64,000 nt of DNA from Mesorhizobium norvegicum (GCF_004919685.1 NZ_SMYZ01000034.1:20338-84337), one strand, 5' to 3'. Shown: positions 7,298 through 16,178, numbered from the stretch's first letter. The notes: a model not told the origin generated them from the sequence alone. A program made the numbers and translations.

Positions 7298-8479
7298 TTG
7301 CAACGCAAGCGCCCGACCATTGCGGACGTAGCACGAACCGCCGGTGTCTCCATCGGCACGGTGTCGAACTTCATCAATGGAACGGCCAGCCTGAAGGAAG
7401 GCACGCGCGACCGCATCGAGAAGGCGGTTGCCGCGCTGATGTACCGGCCCAGCTCGTTTGCCCGCTCACTGCCGGGCCGCGCGCCGCGCAGGCCGAAAAA
7501 TCTCGACCATCTGCCAAGACTTCTGGTCGCCGGTCGGGTGAGTGTCGACTTCCTGTGCCGCGTCGACGTGCTGCCGCATCGCGACGACCGGATCACCGCC
7601 AGCCATATCGAAAAGGCGTTGGGCGGGCCGGCGGCCAATCTCGCGGTTGCCGCCGCCGGCGTCGGCGCCCCCTACGCTCTTGACGTCGAACTGGCGACGG
7701 CAGTCGGCGAGGACCCGGAGAGCGACTGGGCGCTCGGCGCGCTTTCGAAACTGGGCGTCCACGCCCTGCCGATCCGCAGCACGCCCAACAATCGCCTCTC
7801 GCAGGCGATCGTGATCATCGAGCGCAACGGCAGCCGAACGATCATCAGCGAACCGTTTGAGCTTGGCGAAGTCGACCTGACCGCCAATCTGGATATCCAG
7901 CCCGAGCAGCGTCCGGCTTGCCTTCATATCGAAGGCTTCCACTATGAGACGATGACCGCGTCCATTGCGCGCTTTCATCAGGCCGGCTGGAAGGTGAGCC
8001 TGCATTCGGCCGGCCTGCCCAAAAGCGCGCGCACGCCGGAAACCTTTACGCAGATGGTCAAACAGATCGACCTGACCTTTATCAACGACGTGATGATGCG
8101 GGAGATTTTCGACTTCCGCACCCGCATGGCGTCTATGATCGAAGAAGTGCGGCTGATGCTGTCACGCATCAAGGCGCGCGGGACGGTCGTGCTCACCCTC
8201 GGCGAATTTGGCGCGGTCGTCTTTCCGGCAAATGGCGGCCCGCAGATCGAGGTGCCGGCACTGCCGGTCAATCGCGTCGATGCAACAGGTGCCGGCGACA
8301 GCTTTGCCGGCATCTTCCTCAGCCTCTGGCTGCACGGCGCGTCGCTGGACGATGCCGCGCGCTATGCGGCGATTGGCGCAAGCCTGACGACAACAGTCGA
8401 AGGCGCGCAGGGCTACATCGCTGACTTTACGACATTGCAGGCTGCCTCCTTGGCGAACAACGCCATGATGGCTAGCTGA
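7298..8479 (+). CDS. Fusion protein: LacI-type DNA-binding domain plus PfkB sugar kinase
   Basis: A 393-residue two-domain protein. Residues 5-60 are a LacI-type HTH and hinge (TIADVARTAGVSIGTVSNF). Instead of a periplasmic-binding-like sensor, residues about 73-385 form a complete PfkB/ribokinase-type kinase. The N-terminal signature is GGPAANLAVAAAGVG at 109-123. The C-terminal signature is DATGAGDSFAG at 328-338, with catalytic base D334 and the anion-hole glycines intact, so the kinase should be active. The start is a TTG at 7298, since no in-frame ATG precedes the HTH. It heads a sugar-type ABC/hydrolase operon and has a LacI-type operator just upstream. Inference: it senses its phosphoryl-acceptor sugar or nucleoside through the kinase domain and controls the operon. 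The two separate family assignments are secure; the combined function is inferred. Confidence 0.85.
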   Translation: MQRKRPTIADVARTAGVSIGTVSNFINGTASLKEGTRDRIEKAVAALMYRPSSFARSLPGRAPRRPKNLDHLPRLLVAGRVSVDFLCRVDVLPHRDDRITASHIEKALGGPAANLAVAAAGVGAPYALDVELATAVGEDPESDWALGALSKLGVHALPIRSTPNNRLSQAIVIIERNGSRTIISEPFELGEVDLTANLDIQPEQRPACLHIEGFHYETMTASIARFHQAGWKVSLHSAGLPKSARTPETFTQMVKQIDLTFINDVMMREIFDFRTRMASMIEEVRLMLSRIKARGTVVLTLGEFGAVVFPANGGPQIEVPALPVNRVDATGAGDSFAGIFLSLWLHGASLDDAARYAAIGASLTTTVEGAQGYIADFTTLQAASLANNAMMAS

Positions 8480-8551
8480 ATCAATGATTTACCGGTTTTT
8501 TGACATCCAGCAGACAGCCGTCCCATCTGGCGAAATCAGGAGAGCATGATC

Positions 8552-9328
8552 ATGGCGAAAACGAGAATCCTTCTGGTCGGCGAAAGCTGGGTGAGTTCGG
8601 CAACCCACTACAAGGGGTTCGATCAGTTCGGCAGCGTCACCTTCCATCTGGGCGCAACGCCCCTGGTCGACGCCTTGAAAGACAGCGAATTCGATCTCGA
8701 CTACATGCCCGCCCACGAGGCCGTCGAGAAGCTGCCTTTCACCATGGAGGGCCTGTCGCAATACAGGGCGATCATCCTGTCCGATATTGGCGCGAACTCG
8801 CTTCTGCTTCATCCCGACGTCTGGCTGCACGGCAAGACGGTGCCCAACCGGCTCAAGCTCCTGCGCGACTGGACGCAGGCGGGCGGCGGCCTGATCATGA
8901 TCGGCGGCTACTTCTCCTTCCAGGGCATCGACGGCAAGGCGCGCTGGCATCGCACGGCGGTCGAGGAGGCGCTGCCGGTGACCTGCCTTCCCAATGACGA
9001 CCGGCTCGAAATTCCCGAGGGCTTTCGCCCCGAGATCACTGGCCCCACGGATCACCCGATTTTTGCCGGCATCGAAGGCGAGTGGCCGCTGCTGCTGGGC
9101 GCCAACGAGGTCATCGCCCGCGATCGGGACGATGTCGAGGTTCTGGCACGGCTGCCGCAGGACCAGGGCGGCCATCCCCTGCTGGTCACCGGGCGCCATG
9201 GCGAGGGGCGCACGCTGGTCTGGACGTCGGACATCGGACCGCACTGGCTGCCGAACAGCTTCGTCGAATGGCCAGGTTACACCAGCCTTTGGACCAACGT
9301 GCTGCGCTGGGTCAGCAGGGCTGTCTAG
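8552..9328 (+). CDS. Putative glutamine amidotransferase-like protein (DUF1355 type)
   Basis: A 258-residue cytoplasmic protein with a class I glutamine-amidotransferase-like (flavodoxin-type) fold. It begins TRILLVGESWVSS and has AIILSDIGANSLLLHP, a GGGLIMIGGYFSFQG turn where GATase1 proteins carry the nucleophile elbow, and a C-terminal GEGRTLVWTSDIGPHW. The usual elbow Cys is not seen, so glutamine hydrolysis is doubtful. Relatives often sit beside sugar ABC operons. AGGAG at 8538-8542 fits the ATG at 8552 (9-base spacing) better than the in-frame ATG at 8546. The role is probably in handling the imported substrate; the reaction is unknown. Confidence 0.75.
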   Translation: MAKTRILLVGESWVSSATHYKGFDQFGSVTFHLGATPLVDALKDSEFDLDYMPAHEAVEKLPFTMEGLSQYRAIILSDIGANSLLLHPDVWLHGKTVPNRLKLLRDWTQAGGGLIMIGGYFSFQGIDGKARWHRTAVEEALPVTCLPNDDRLEIPEGFRPEITGPTDHPIFAGIEGEWPLLLGANEVIARDRDDVEVLARLPQDQGGHPLLVTGRHGEGRTLVWTSDIGPHWLPNSFVEWPGYTSLWTNVLRWVSRAV

Positions 9329-9354
9329 CCGATCAGCACCACCGGGGAACCGCC

Positions 9355-10125
9355 ATGACAGAGACCTTTCTTGTCGCCAGAAACATCGCCAAGCGCTTTG
9401 GCGCGTTGACCGCGCTGGCAAATGTCGACCTGGAGATCCGCTCCGGCGAGGTGCTGGCGCTTCTCGGCGACAATGGCGCCGGCAAATCGACCTTCATCAA
9501 GATCCTGGCGGGCGCTCATCCGCCCAGTGACGGAGAGCTTGTCATCGAGGGTCATCCGGTCGCCTTTCACTCGCCTAAGGATGCGGCAGCATCGGGGATC
9601 GCGACGATCTTTCAAGAACTGGCGCTTTCGGAGAACCTGTCGATCGCCGAGAACGTCTTTCTCGGCCGCGAATTGAAACGCTCCATTTTCGGCATTCCCT
9701 TTCTCAAGCGCAAAGAAATGCGCCAGCGTGTCGATGGCCTGCTGAAAGAACTCGACGCTCACATTTCCGATCCGGAAGCGCCTGTCGGCAGCCTGTCGGG
9801 CGGTCAACGCCAGGCTGTCGCCATCTGCCGGGCGCTCAATCTGAACGCCAGGCTGGTCATCATGGATGAGCCGACGGCAGCCCTTGCCGTTGCCGAGACC
9901 CGCAAGGTCCTGGCACTGACGCGGCGGCTTGCCGCCCGCGGCTGCGCCGTCGTCCTCATCAGTCACAACATTTCCGAAGTCTTCGAAGTTGCCGACCGCA
10001 TCGTGGTGTTCCGGCGCGGTCGCAAGGTGGCCGAACGGCTGGCGGCCGACACCAATCACGAGGAAGTCGTTTCGCTCATAACAGGCGCTCATCCCGACGT
10101 GCGGGCGCTCGAAAAAACAAACTGA
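9355..10125 (+). CDS. Sugar ABC transporter ATP-binding protein (single-domain, FrcA-like)
   Basis: A 256-residue ATPase with Walker A GDNGAGKST (about residues 37-45), signature LSGGQRQAV, Walker B LVIMDEPTAAL and H-loop SHNI. The GDNGAGKST form is typical of the carbohydrate uptake CUT2 class (RbsA, FrcA). RbsA proteins have two ATPase domains in about 500 residues. This one has a single domain and probably works as a homodimer under the two different permeases encoded downstream. The ATG at 9355 follows the previous stop by 26 bases. A longer upstream frame (from 9082) is an out-of-frame shadow of the preceding gene. Confidence 0.9.
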   Translation: MTETFLVARNIAKRFGALTALANVDLEIRSGEVLALLGDNGAGKSTFIKILAGAHPPSDGELVIEGHPVAFHSPKDAAASGIATIFQELALSENLSIAENVFLGRELKRSIFGIPFLKRKEMRQRVDGLLKELDAHISDPEAPVGSLSGGQRQAVAICRALNLNARLVIMDEPTAALAVAETRKVLALTRRLAARGCAVVLISHNISEVFEVADRIVVFRRGRKVAERLAADTNHEEVVSLITGAHPDVRALEKTN

Positions 10126-10159
10126 AACGCACGTCATTTCCAGAGAGGATCAAACCACA

Positions 10160-11146
10160 ATGCTTTCACAGTTCAAGAAAGTGCTCACAGCCTCCGCACT
10201 GTCACTCGTCATAGCGACGGCAGCGCACGCCGCCGACAAACACAAGGTCGCCTTCGTCCCGCAATTGATCGGCATCCCCTATTTCAACGCCATGGAAGCC
10301 GGCGGCTATCGCGCCGCCAAGGACCTGGGCGTCGACTTCATCTATTCCGGTCCCGTCGACACCAATCCGGTCGACCAGTTGCAGATCGTCCAGAACCTGA
10401 TCGATCAGGGTGTCGAGGCGATCTCGGTCAGCGTCCTCGATGCCTCCAGCATTGCCCCCGTGGTTGAGAGCGCCAAAGCGAAGGACATCAAGCTGTTCAC
10501 CAGCGACAGCGATGCGCCCGACAGCGGCCGCGCGGTCTATGTCGCGCAGGCGACCGACGAAGGCCTCGGCACGACGATCGTCGACGAACTCGTCAAGCGC
10601 GTTGGTGAGGACGCAACGATCGGCATCGTCTCCGGCGAAGCAACGGCCTCCAATCTCAACGCCTGGATCGGCTTCATGCAGAAAGAGGCCACCGCCAAAT
10701 ATCCGAAGCTGAAGCTGCTCGCGCCGCAATTCGCCGGCGGCACGGCTGAGCGCGCCGCGCAGATCTCCGGCGACCTGATGGCCGCCAACCCGGACATCAA
10801 GGCCATCATCGCCGTTGCATCCTCGACATGTCCGGGCGTTGCCCAGGCCATCGAAACCGCCGGCAAGATCGGCTCGGTCATCGGCGCCGGCTATTGCAGC
10901 CCGAACACGGCACGCTCCTATTTGAAGAGCGGCGCCTTCGGCTTCACCGTGCTGTGGGATCCCGAACAGCTCGGCTATCTCACCGTCTGGGCCGGCAAAC
11001 AGCTGATCGACGGCAAGACCTTCGCGGCGGAAAACAAGGTTGCCGGCCTGGACAAGCCCGTCACTTATGATGCCGCCAAGGGCATTCTGCTGCTCGGGCC
11101 GCCGGCCATCTTCACCAAGGACAATGTCGACAAGTTCAACTTCTGA
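10160..11146 (+). CDS. Sugar ABC transporter periplasmic binding protein (RhaS/LsrB-like)
   Basis: A 328-residue protein with a Sec signal peptide (to about residue 24, AHA-AD). It has a type I periplasmic-binding fold: KVAFVPQLIGIPYFNAMEAG, DQLQIVQNLIDQGVEAISVS and a mid-protein TIGIVSGEATASN. The C-terminal GLDKPVT and ILLLGPP segments resemble the rhamnose/autoinducer-2 binding subgroup (PBP1_LsrB-like). A GAGAGGA ribosome site precedes the ATG. It delivers the ligand to the two permeases that follow. The ligand could be a pentose, rhamnose-like sugar or nucleoside; the sequence alone does not decide. Confidence 0.88.
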   Translation: MLSQFKKVLTASALSLVIATAAHAADKHKVAFVPQLIGIPYFNAMEAGGYRAAKDLGVDFIYSGPVDTNPVDQLQIVQNLIDQGVEAISVSVLDASSIAPVVESAKAKDIKLFTSDSDAPDSGRAVYVAQATDEGLGTTIVDELVKRVGEDATIGIVSGEATASNLNAWIGFMQKEATAKYPKLKLLAPQFAGGTAERAAQISGDLMAANPDIKAIIAVASSTCPGVAQAIETAGKIGSVIGAGYCSPNTARSYLKSGAFGFTVLWDPEQLGYLTVWAGKQLIDGKTFAAENKVAGLDKPVTYDAAKGILLLGPPAIFTKDNVDKFNF

Positions 11147-11154
11147 GCTGTGAC

Positions 11155-12141
11155 ATGAACGCGGTGCGGCAGTTTGGAAACGGTGTCTTCTCCATGAACG
11201 GGCGAGAGTGGTCTCTGCTTGTCGCCTGTTTGCTGGCGATCGTCATCTTTTCTGTCGCATCGCCTCACTACGCCACATCAGGCAATGCGGCCACGGTCCT
11301 GCGCAACAGCGTCGAGCTGCTGCTGATCGGCCTTGGCATGACATTGCTGCTCGCCATGGGCGGCATCGATGTCTCGATCGGCATCGTCATGGGCCTGGCG
11401 GCCATCGCCATCGGTCGCGTGCTCGGCGCCGACGGCAATCCGGCGCTGGCGATCATTGTCGGCCCGCTGGTCGGCGCGCTGCTCGGCTGTGTCACAGCAG
11501 CCGTCGTCGTTCTCGGCCGCGTTCCGGCGATTGTCGGAACGCTCGGCCTGCTCGGCGTCTACCGCACCGCTGTCTTTGTCCTTCTCGGCGGGCAATGGCT
11601 TTCCGGCCTGCCCTCGAGCCTCACCAATCTGCTTGCGACCACCGCGCTCGGCGTCCCCGTCCCTGCCCTAGTGATTGCCGTTGCCTATCTGGCCGTCTGG
11701 CTGGCGTTGCGGCGAACCCCCTATGGGCTGCATTTGCTGGCGATCGGCAATTCGGAGGAAAAAGCGCGGCTGTCAGGTATCCCGGTGATTAAGGTCCGCT
11801 TCATCACCTTCGTCATCAGCGGCGTCCTGACCGGCATCGCCGCCATGTTCTATGTCGCCACCTACCGCAATGTGGAAATGACGATCGGCAGCACGCTGGC
11901 GCTCGATGCCATCGCCGCGGTCATTCTTGGCGGCACCAGCATATTGGGCGGCAGATGCAGCCTGATCGGTACCGTGCTCGGCGTGCTTCTGCTTAGAATT
12001 CTCCAGAACGGATTGCTTTTGATCGGCGTCCCATCGCTCTGGCAGCCCGTCGTCACCGGCGTTCTCATCATCGGCGTGCTCGGCTTCGAAGCCGTTTCCA
12101 ACCGCTTCCCATTGGCCCAGCTCCGGCGGGCCCGCGCATGA
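11155..12141 (+). CDS. Sugar ABC transporter permease 1 (RbsC/RhaP-like)
   Basis: A 328-residue polytopic inner-membrane protein of the BPD_transp_2 family with about 9-10 hydrophobic helices. The conserved GGIDVSIGIVMGLAAI motif follows helix 2, and the ATPase-contact loop reads LLAIGNSEEKARLSGIPV. It starts 8 bases after the binding-protein stop and overlaps the next permease by four bases (ATGA), so translation is coupled. It pairs with the following permease, as in rhamnose and autoinducer-2 importers that use two distinct permeases. Confidence 0.9.
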   Translation: MNAVRQFGNGVFSMNGREWSLLVACLLAIVIFSVASPHYATSGNAATVLRNSVELLLIGLGMTLLLAMGGIDVSIGIVMGLAAIAIGRVLGADGNPALAIIVGPLVGALLGCVTAAVVVLGRVPAIVGTLGLLGVYRTAVFVLLGGQWLSGLPSSLTNLLATTALGVPVPALVIAVAYLAVWLALRRTPYGLHLLAIGNSEEKARLSGIPVIKVRFITFVISGVLTGIAAMFYVATYRNVEMTIGSTLALDAIAAVILGGTSILGGRCSLIGTVLGVLLLRILQNGLLLIGVPSLWQPVVTGVLIIGVLGFEAVSNRFPLAQLRRARA

Positions 12142-13097
12142 AGACGCTCCGGAATTTGCAGGGGCCTGCCCTCACCTTGGCACTGCTGTGCGGGCTTTGG
12201 TTGATCGTGATTGTTGGCCTGCTGGCGCTCAAGCCTTCGGTCTTCAATCTCGGCACCGTCACCACCATTCTTCAGTTCTCGACGATCCTGGCCCTGGTCG
12301 GCCTTGGACAAGGGCTGGTCATCATGGCCGGCGGCGCCGGCATCGACCTGTCGGTCGGCGGTGCGGTCTCGCTGTCCGCCATCGTCGCGATGCTTTGCCT
12401 CAAGCTGGGATTGCCGCCGGTCCTGCTGCCTGTCGTCTGCATTCTGGCCGGCGCGACGCTCGGTGCCTTGAACGGATGGCTGGTGAACGGGCTCGCCCTT
12501 CTCCCGTTCATTGCGACACTCGGCACCTTCTTCGTCTATTCCGGCGCAGCACTTGCCGTTACAGGCGGCGCGGCCCAGGCAGGCGTACCCTCCTGGCTGC
12601 TTGTGTGGGGGCGCGGCGTCGTCATGGGCATTCCCCTGCCCTTCCTCACCCTTGCCATCCCCTGCTTTGCGCTGGCCGGCCTGGTGCTGCTCTCGACGGC
12701 ATGGGGGCGCTGGATCTACGCCATGGGCTTCAACGAACGCTCAGCCAGACTGGTCGGCATTCCGGTCGATCGCGTACGCTTCATCCTCTACGCCCTGAGT
12801 GGCGCGCTCGCCGGCGCCGCCGGGCTTGTCTCGATCGCCTGGCTCGGCAGCGGCAGGCCCAATATCGGCCAGAACCTCGAACTCGAATCGCTGACTGCCG
12901 CCATGCTTGGAGGCATCGCCATCACCGGCGGGCGTGGCGGCGTTGGCGGCGTGTTCGCGGCCGTCCTGCTGCTGGTCACGCTGAAGACCGGCCTTCTGCA
13001 ATTGAACATCAACACGGTTTGGCAGGTGGGAATTGTCGGCGCCCTTCTGGTTTTCGTCCTTCTCGCCGACCGACTTTCCCAACGTTGGAGATCATGA
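12138..13097 (+). CDS. Sugar ABC transporter permease 2 (RhaQ/LsrD-like)
   Basis: A 319-residue BPD_transp_2 permease with the family motif AGGAGIDLSVGGAVSLSAI and the coupling loop YAMGFNERSARLVGIPV. It overlaps the first permease by ATGA, and its stop overlaps the start codons of the following peptidase gene. It is about 25-30% similar to permease 1 by eye. With two unlike permeases and one single-domain ATPase gene, the transporter is inferred to be a heterodimeric channel on an ATPase homodimer. Confidence 0.9.
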   Translation: MKTLRNLQGPALTLALLCGLWLIVIVGLLALKPSVFNLGTVTTILQFSTILALVGLGQGLVIMAGGAGIDLSVGGAVSLSAIVAMLCLKLGLPPVLLPVVCILAGATLGALNGWLVNGLALLPFIATLGTFFVYSGAALAVTGGAAQAGVPSWLLVWGRGVVMGIPLPFLTLAIPCFALAGLVLLSTAWGRWIYAMGFNERSARLVGIPVDRVRFILYALSGALAGAAGLVSIAWLGSGRPNIGQNLELESLTAAMLGGIAITGGRGGVGGVFAAVLLLVTLKTGLLQLNINTVWQVGIVGALLVFVLLADRLSQRWRS

Positions 13098-14413
13098 TGC
13101 CGTCCATGGAAGAGATCATTGCCGCGCGCGTCGAGGCAAGCGCCGACCGTATTGTCGAAACGCTGAGCGATCTCGTCGCCTTCCCCTCGATCGTGAAATC
13201 CAATCCGAAGGAGGCCGGCCCCGGCGAGCGCGATTGCCAGCTGTATCTGCAAAAGCGCATCGAGGCGCTCGGCTTCTCGACCGATCTGTGGGACCCGGAT
13301 GGCCCGGCACTCTACGAAAAATACAAGGGGCGCGCCGGCGCCAACAAGGGCAGGACGTTCGAAGGCAGGCCCAACCTCGGCGGCGTCTTGAAGGGCACGG
13401 GCGGTGGCCGCTCCATCATGCTGACCGGCCATATCGATGTCGTCCCGCCGGGCGCTGCCGGACACTGGACAACCGACCCGTTCCAGCCCGTCCTCAAGGA
13501 CGGATTTCTGCACGGCCGCGGCACCGTCGACATGAAAGGCGGCGTCGCCTGCATGTTGATGGCCGTTGAAATCCTGAAGGGACTCGACATTGCTTTGTCC
13601 GGCGACATCGTCTTCACCACCGTCGTCGACGAGGAAATCGGCGGCATGGGATCGCTGGCCATGGTCGATCGCGGCTTTCACGCCGACGCCGGCATCATGA
13701 CCGAACCGACGGCGAACAGGATCGCACCACTCTGTCACGGCATTCTGTGGGGGAAGATCATCATTGACGGCATAGGCGGGCATGCGGAACTGACGCCCAA
13801 TGCCTGGTATTCGAGCGGCCCGGTCGATGCCGTCCAGCTTTGCCGGCAAATCCTCGACGGCATCGACATCCTCAACCGGCGCTGGATGTTCGATCCCAGA
13901 AAGAACCATCCGCTGATGGACCTGCCCAATCAGATCATCGTCACCCAGATGAGCGCCGGCGAACATCCCTCCTCCATGGCAGGGCGCGGCGAGATCATCA
14001 TCGACGCCCAGTATCTGCCAAGCGAGCATGACGAGTTCAAACTGGGCGGCAACGTCAAACGCGAAATCGAAGAGCACATCGCCAATGTCTGCCAGGCAGA
14101 CCCCTATCTGCGTCAGCACCCTGCCCGCGTCGAATGGATCCTCGATGCCGATTGCGCCGAGATCCCGTCGGACAACCCGTTCGTCGGCGTCTTCCAGGAA
14201 GCGGTCAAGGAAGCCAACCTCTCGCCGGTGCTGAGTGGTTTCGGCGCGCACAGCGACATCGGCCTGCCGACCGGCCTTGGCAACACCCCGACCGTCAACT
14301 TCGGTCCCGGAGACCCGGCGCAGGCGCATCAGCCGAACGAACGCGTTTCGGTGCGCGATCTCGTCGATTGCACCAAGGCAATTGCAATTGCCGTCGAGAA
14401 ATGGTGCCGCTAA
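13094..14413 (+). CDS. M20-family metallohydrolase (ArgE/DapE/CPG2 type)
   Basis: A 439-residue cytoplasmic amide hydrolase. Metal and catalytic residues of M20 enzymes are present: GHIDVVPPG (metal His and catalytic Asp, about residue 114), GRGTVDMKGG (bridging Asp), VDEEIGG (catalytic Glu and metal Glu), TEPT (metal-binding region) and a C-terminal GAHSDIG, close to the usual His site. A dimerisation insert lies between residues 210 and 330. Paired ATGs at 13094 and 13097 overlap the permease stop, with GGAG just upstream. The family includes N-acyl-amino-acid deacylases, carboxypeptidases and ureido hydrolases. In this operon it probably removes an acyl or carbamoyl group from the imported substrate (inference). 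Confidence 0.87.
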   Translation: MMPSMEEIIAARVEASADRIVETLSDLVAFPSIVKSNPKEAGPGERDCQLYLQKRIEALGFSTDLWDPDGPALYEKYKGRAGANKGRTFEGRPNLGGVLKGTGGGRSIMLTGHIDVVPPGAAGHWTTDPFQPVLKDGFLHGRGTVDMKGGVACMLMAVEILKGLDIALSGDIVFTTVVDEEIGGMGSLAMVDRGFHADAGIMTEPTANRIAPLCHGILWGKIIIDGIGGHAELTPNAWYSSGPVDAVQLCRQILDGIDILNRRWMFDPRKNHPLMDLPNQIIVTQMSAGEHPSSMAGRGEIIIDAQYLPSEHDEFKLGGNVKREIEEHIANVCQADPYLRQHPARVEWILDADCAEIPSDNPFVGVFQEAVKEANLSPVLSGFGAHSDIGLPTGLGNTPTVNFGPGDPAQAHQPNERVSVRDLVDCTKAIAIAVEKWCR

Positions 14414-14445
14414 ACATCACCAGCACACGAACGGAACCATTGGGC

Positions 14446-15066
14446 ATGCCTCGAGACAGCAAGCAACCATGGCCCCTCGACAGGGAGCGCGCGGCGCTTC
14501 TGGTCATCGATATGCAAAGGGATTTCGTCGATCAGGGCGCCGTCATGGAGGTGGCGGCTGCGGGCCACCGCATTCCGGCCATGCGGCAAGTTATCGACGC
14601 CTGCCGCGCCGCCAGCATACCGGTCATCTATACCAGGCATGTTCTAAGCGACAATTTCGACATTTCGCCGCTGGAGACGACCTACCAGCCCAGGCTGAGA
14701 ACCACGGGCATGCGGGAAGGCAGTGCCGGGGTGGAGATCGTGGCCGATCTTGCGCCGCTTCCTGGCGACATCATCGTCGACAAGCACCGCTTCGATGCCT
14801 TCTACAACACGCGTCTCGACACGGTGCTACGCAACATCCGCGGCACTGGCAAAGTGGACACGGTCATCATCATCGGCACTGTGACCAGCATCTGCTGCGA
14901 ATCGACCGCGCGCAGCGCTTTCATGCACGACTACAAAGTCGCCTTCATCGGTGATGCCAATGGCGGGTTGGACGATGCCTCTCACAACGCAACACTCGAC
15001 GTTATCGGTAAGGTTTTCGGGCGCGTTTTGACGGCAGGGGAGCTCGCCGAAGAGATTCGAGGCTGA
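14446..15066 (+). CDS. Isochorismatase-like cysteine hydrolase
   Basis: A 206-residue hydrolase of the isochorismatase/nicotinamidase superfamily with the full catalytic triad: Asp in ALLVIDMQRDF, Lys in VDKHRFDAFYN and Cys in TSICCESTAR. Members cleave amides such as N-carbamoylsarcosine, ureidoacrylate or nicotinamide. Two starts are possible. The ATG at 14446 leaves a typical 17-residue leader before the first strand. An in-frame ATG at 14401 would overlap the M20 gene by 13 bases. As the last gene of the sugar-ABC operon next to the M20 enzyme, it suggests stepwise breakdown of an amide-containing compound. Confidence 0.87.
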   Translation: MPRDSKQPWPLDRERAALLVIDMQRDFVDQGAVMEVAAAGHRIPAMRQVIDACRAASIPVIYTRHVLSDNFDISPLETTYQPRLRTTGMREGSAGVEIVADLAPLPGDIIVDKHRFDAFYNTRLDTVLRNIRGTGKVDTVIIIGTVTSICCESTARSAFMHDYKVAFIGDANGGLDDASHNATLDVIGKVFGRVLTAGELAEEIRG

Positions 15067-15108
15067 GCGAGCCCAGCGTATTGCTGCCTTGGTACGGCGT
15101 TCCGGTCA

Positions 15109-15186
15109 CGGCGGACCGGTGTTGCAGCGACCCGGCAAGCTGCCACTCGTCATTTAAGCCGGCAAGGTCGAAATCCGCCTCGCCCT
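15109..15186 (-). pseudogene. Short remnant resembling the C-terminus of the gene at 29196-29750
   Basis: The minus-strand translation contains GEADFDLAGL (15155-15184), identical to ten residues near the end of the secreted protein encoded at 29196-29750. At the DNA level GGTGTTGCAGC at 15118-15128 also matches, and the spacing between the two matching blocks differs by only two bases (a frameshift). Everything else of the gene is missing. It is a small duplicated and decayed gene end. The rest of the 15067-15237 gap shows nothing else. Confidence 0.4.
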
Positions 15187-15237
15187 GATCGGCGATGACC
15201 GCGGTTGAGATCGACCTTGGAAAGAACCTGCCGTATC

Positions 15238-16145
15238 TTAAAATAAGCGGGTGCCTCCGCTCATATTTTCCTCAAGCGCGGTTCGGAATTCTCGTTCGAA
15301 CGCCTGTTGAAGCATGGACGATACTTGAGCCCTGTTTCGGGTCATGTAGATGTGGCAAAGAAGATGGGGGCTGAAGGGACGTATCGTCAATTTACCCGCC
15401 CATCGAGCCGCCGAGAACGGGTCGACGATCGAGACCCCCAGGCCTTGTGCGACCAAGGCACACGCCGTATCGGCGAACGGTGTTTCGAAACGATAGTCGA
15501 CGGCAACGCCGGCGTGATCCAGGACGCGCTCAATATCCTGCCGGGTGCGATCCTCGCGGCCAAGCGCAATGAACTCCTGCCCTTCGAACTGGGGCGCGAA
15601 AATCACGCTGTCATTGGCGAACGCATGGTCAAGCGGCGCTACGCAAACGCATTCCGTTTGAAAAATCAGATCGCAAGCGATGGCGGAATCCACCACCGGC
15701 ATCTGAATGAGGCCGAGGTCGATCTCTTTGTTTGCCGTCAATTCCGCAATCCGCAGTGAGGCCGCCGGAAAAATGCTCATGCGGGCCTTTGGGTGGTGTC
15801 CGGCAAATGACTTCAGAAAACGGGGTAAGACGATGCTTGCAAGCGCCGGATAGACCCCGATCATCAGTCGCCCGGCTTCCAATTGCCTGATGTCCCCAGC
15901 CAGGCGCCGTATCCTCGCCATTCCCTTGACGATCCGCGCCCGACCTCTTCGTTGAGAAGCATGGCTTCCGCTGTCGGAACCAGGCGTCCCGCCCGCCGAA
16001 TGAAAAGCGGGATTTTCAAGGCATGTTCCAGGTTCGAGATATGCGCGCTGACCGAGGGCTGGGCGATATGCAAAAGGTCGCTCGCGCCGGTCACCGTTCC
16101 GGCCTCCATGACGGCTCGGAATGCCTCGAGCTGCTTGTAGTTCAT
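15238..16145 (-). pseudogene. LysR-family regulator interrupted by a frameshift
   Basis: The N-terminal HTH (MNYKQLEAFRAVMEAGTVTG onward, from the ATG at 16145) is in one frame up to LLNEEVGR. The rest (ARIVKGMARIRR through the full substrate-binding domain to RTALEENMSGG) is in another. The frames join cleanly near 15939 if one base is restored. Apart from this lesion the gene is full length (about 302 residues) and has no other stop, so the mutation is recent or a sequence error. It is divergent from the amino-acid ABC operon at 16395, which it most likely regulated. If the lesion is real, the operon has lost its effector response. Confidence 0.75.
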
Positions 16146-16178
16146 CGACCATCCCCGAGCGGTTCGCGTCAGCCAACC

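Noticed and set aside
12788..14329. 513-residue minus-strand open frame
   Set aside because: Shadow of the second permease and the M20 gene. No motifs and no ribosome site.
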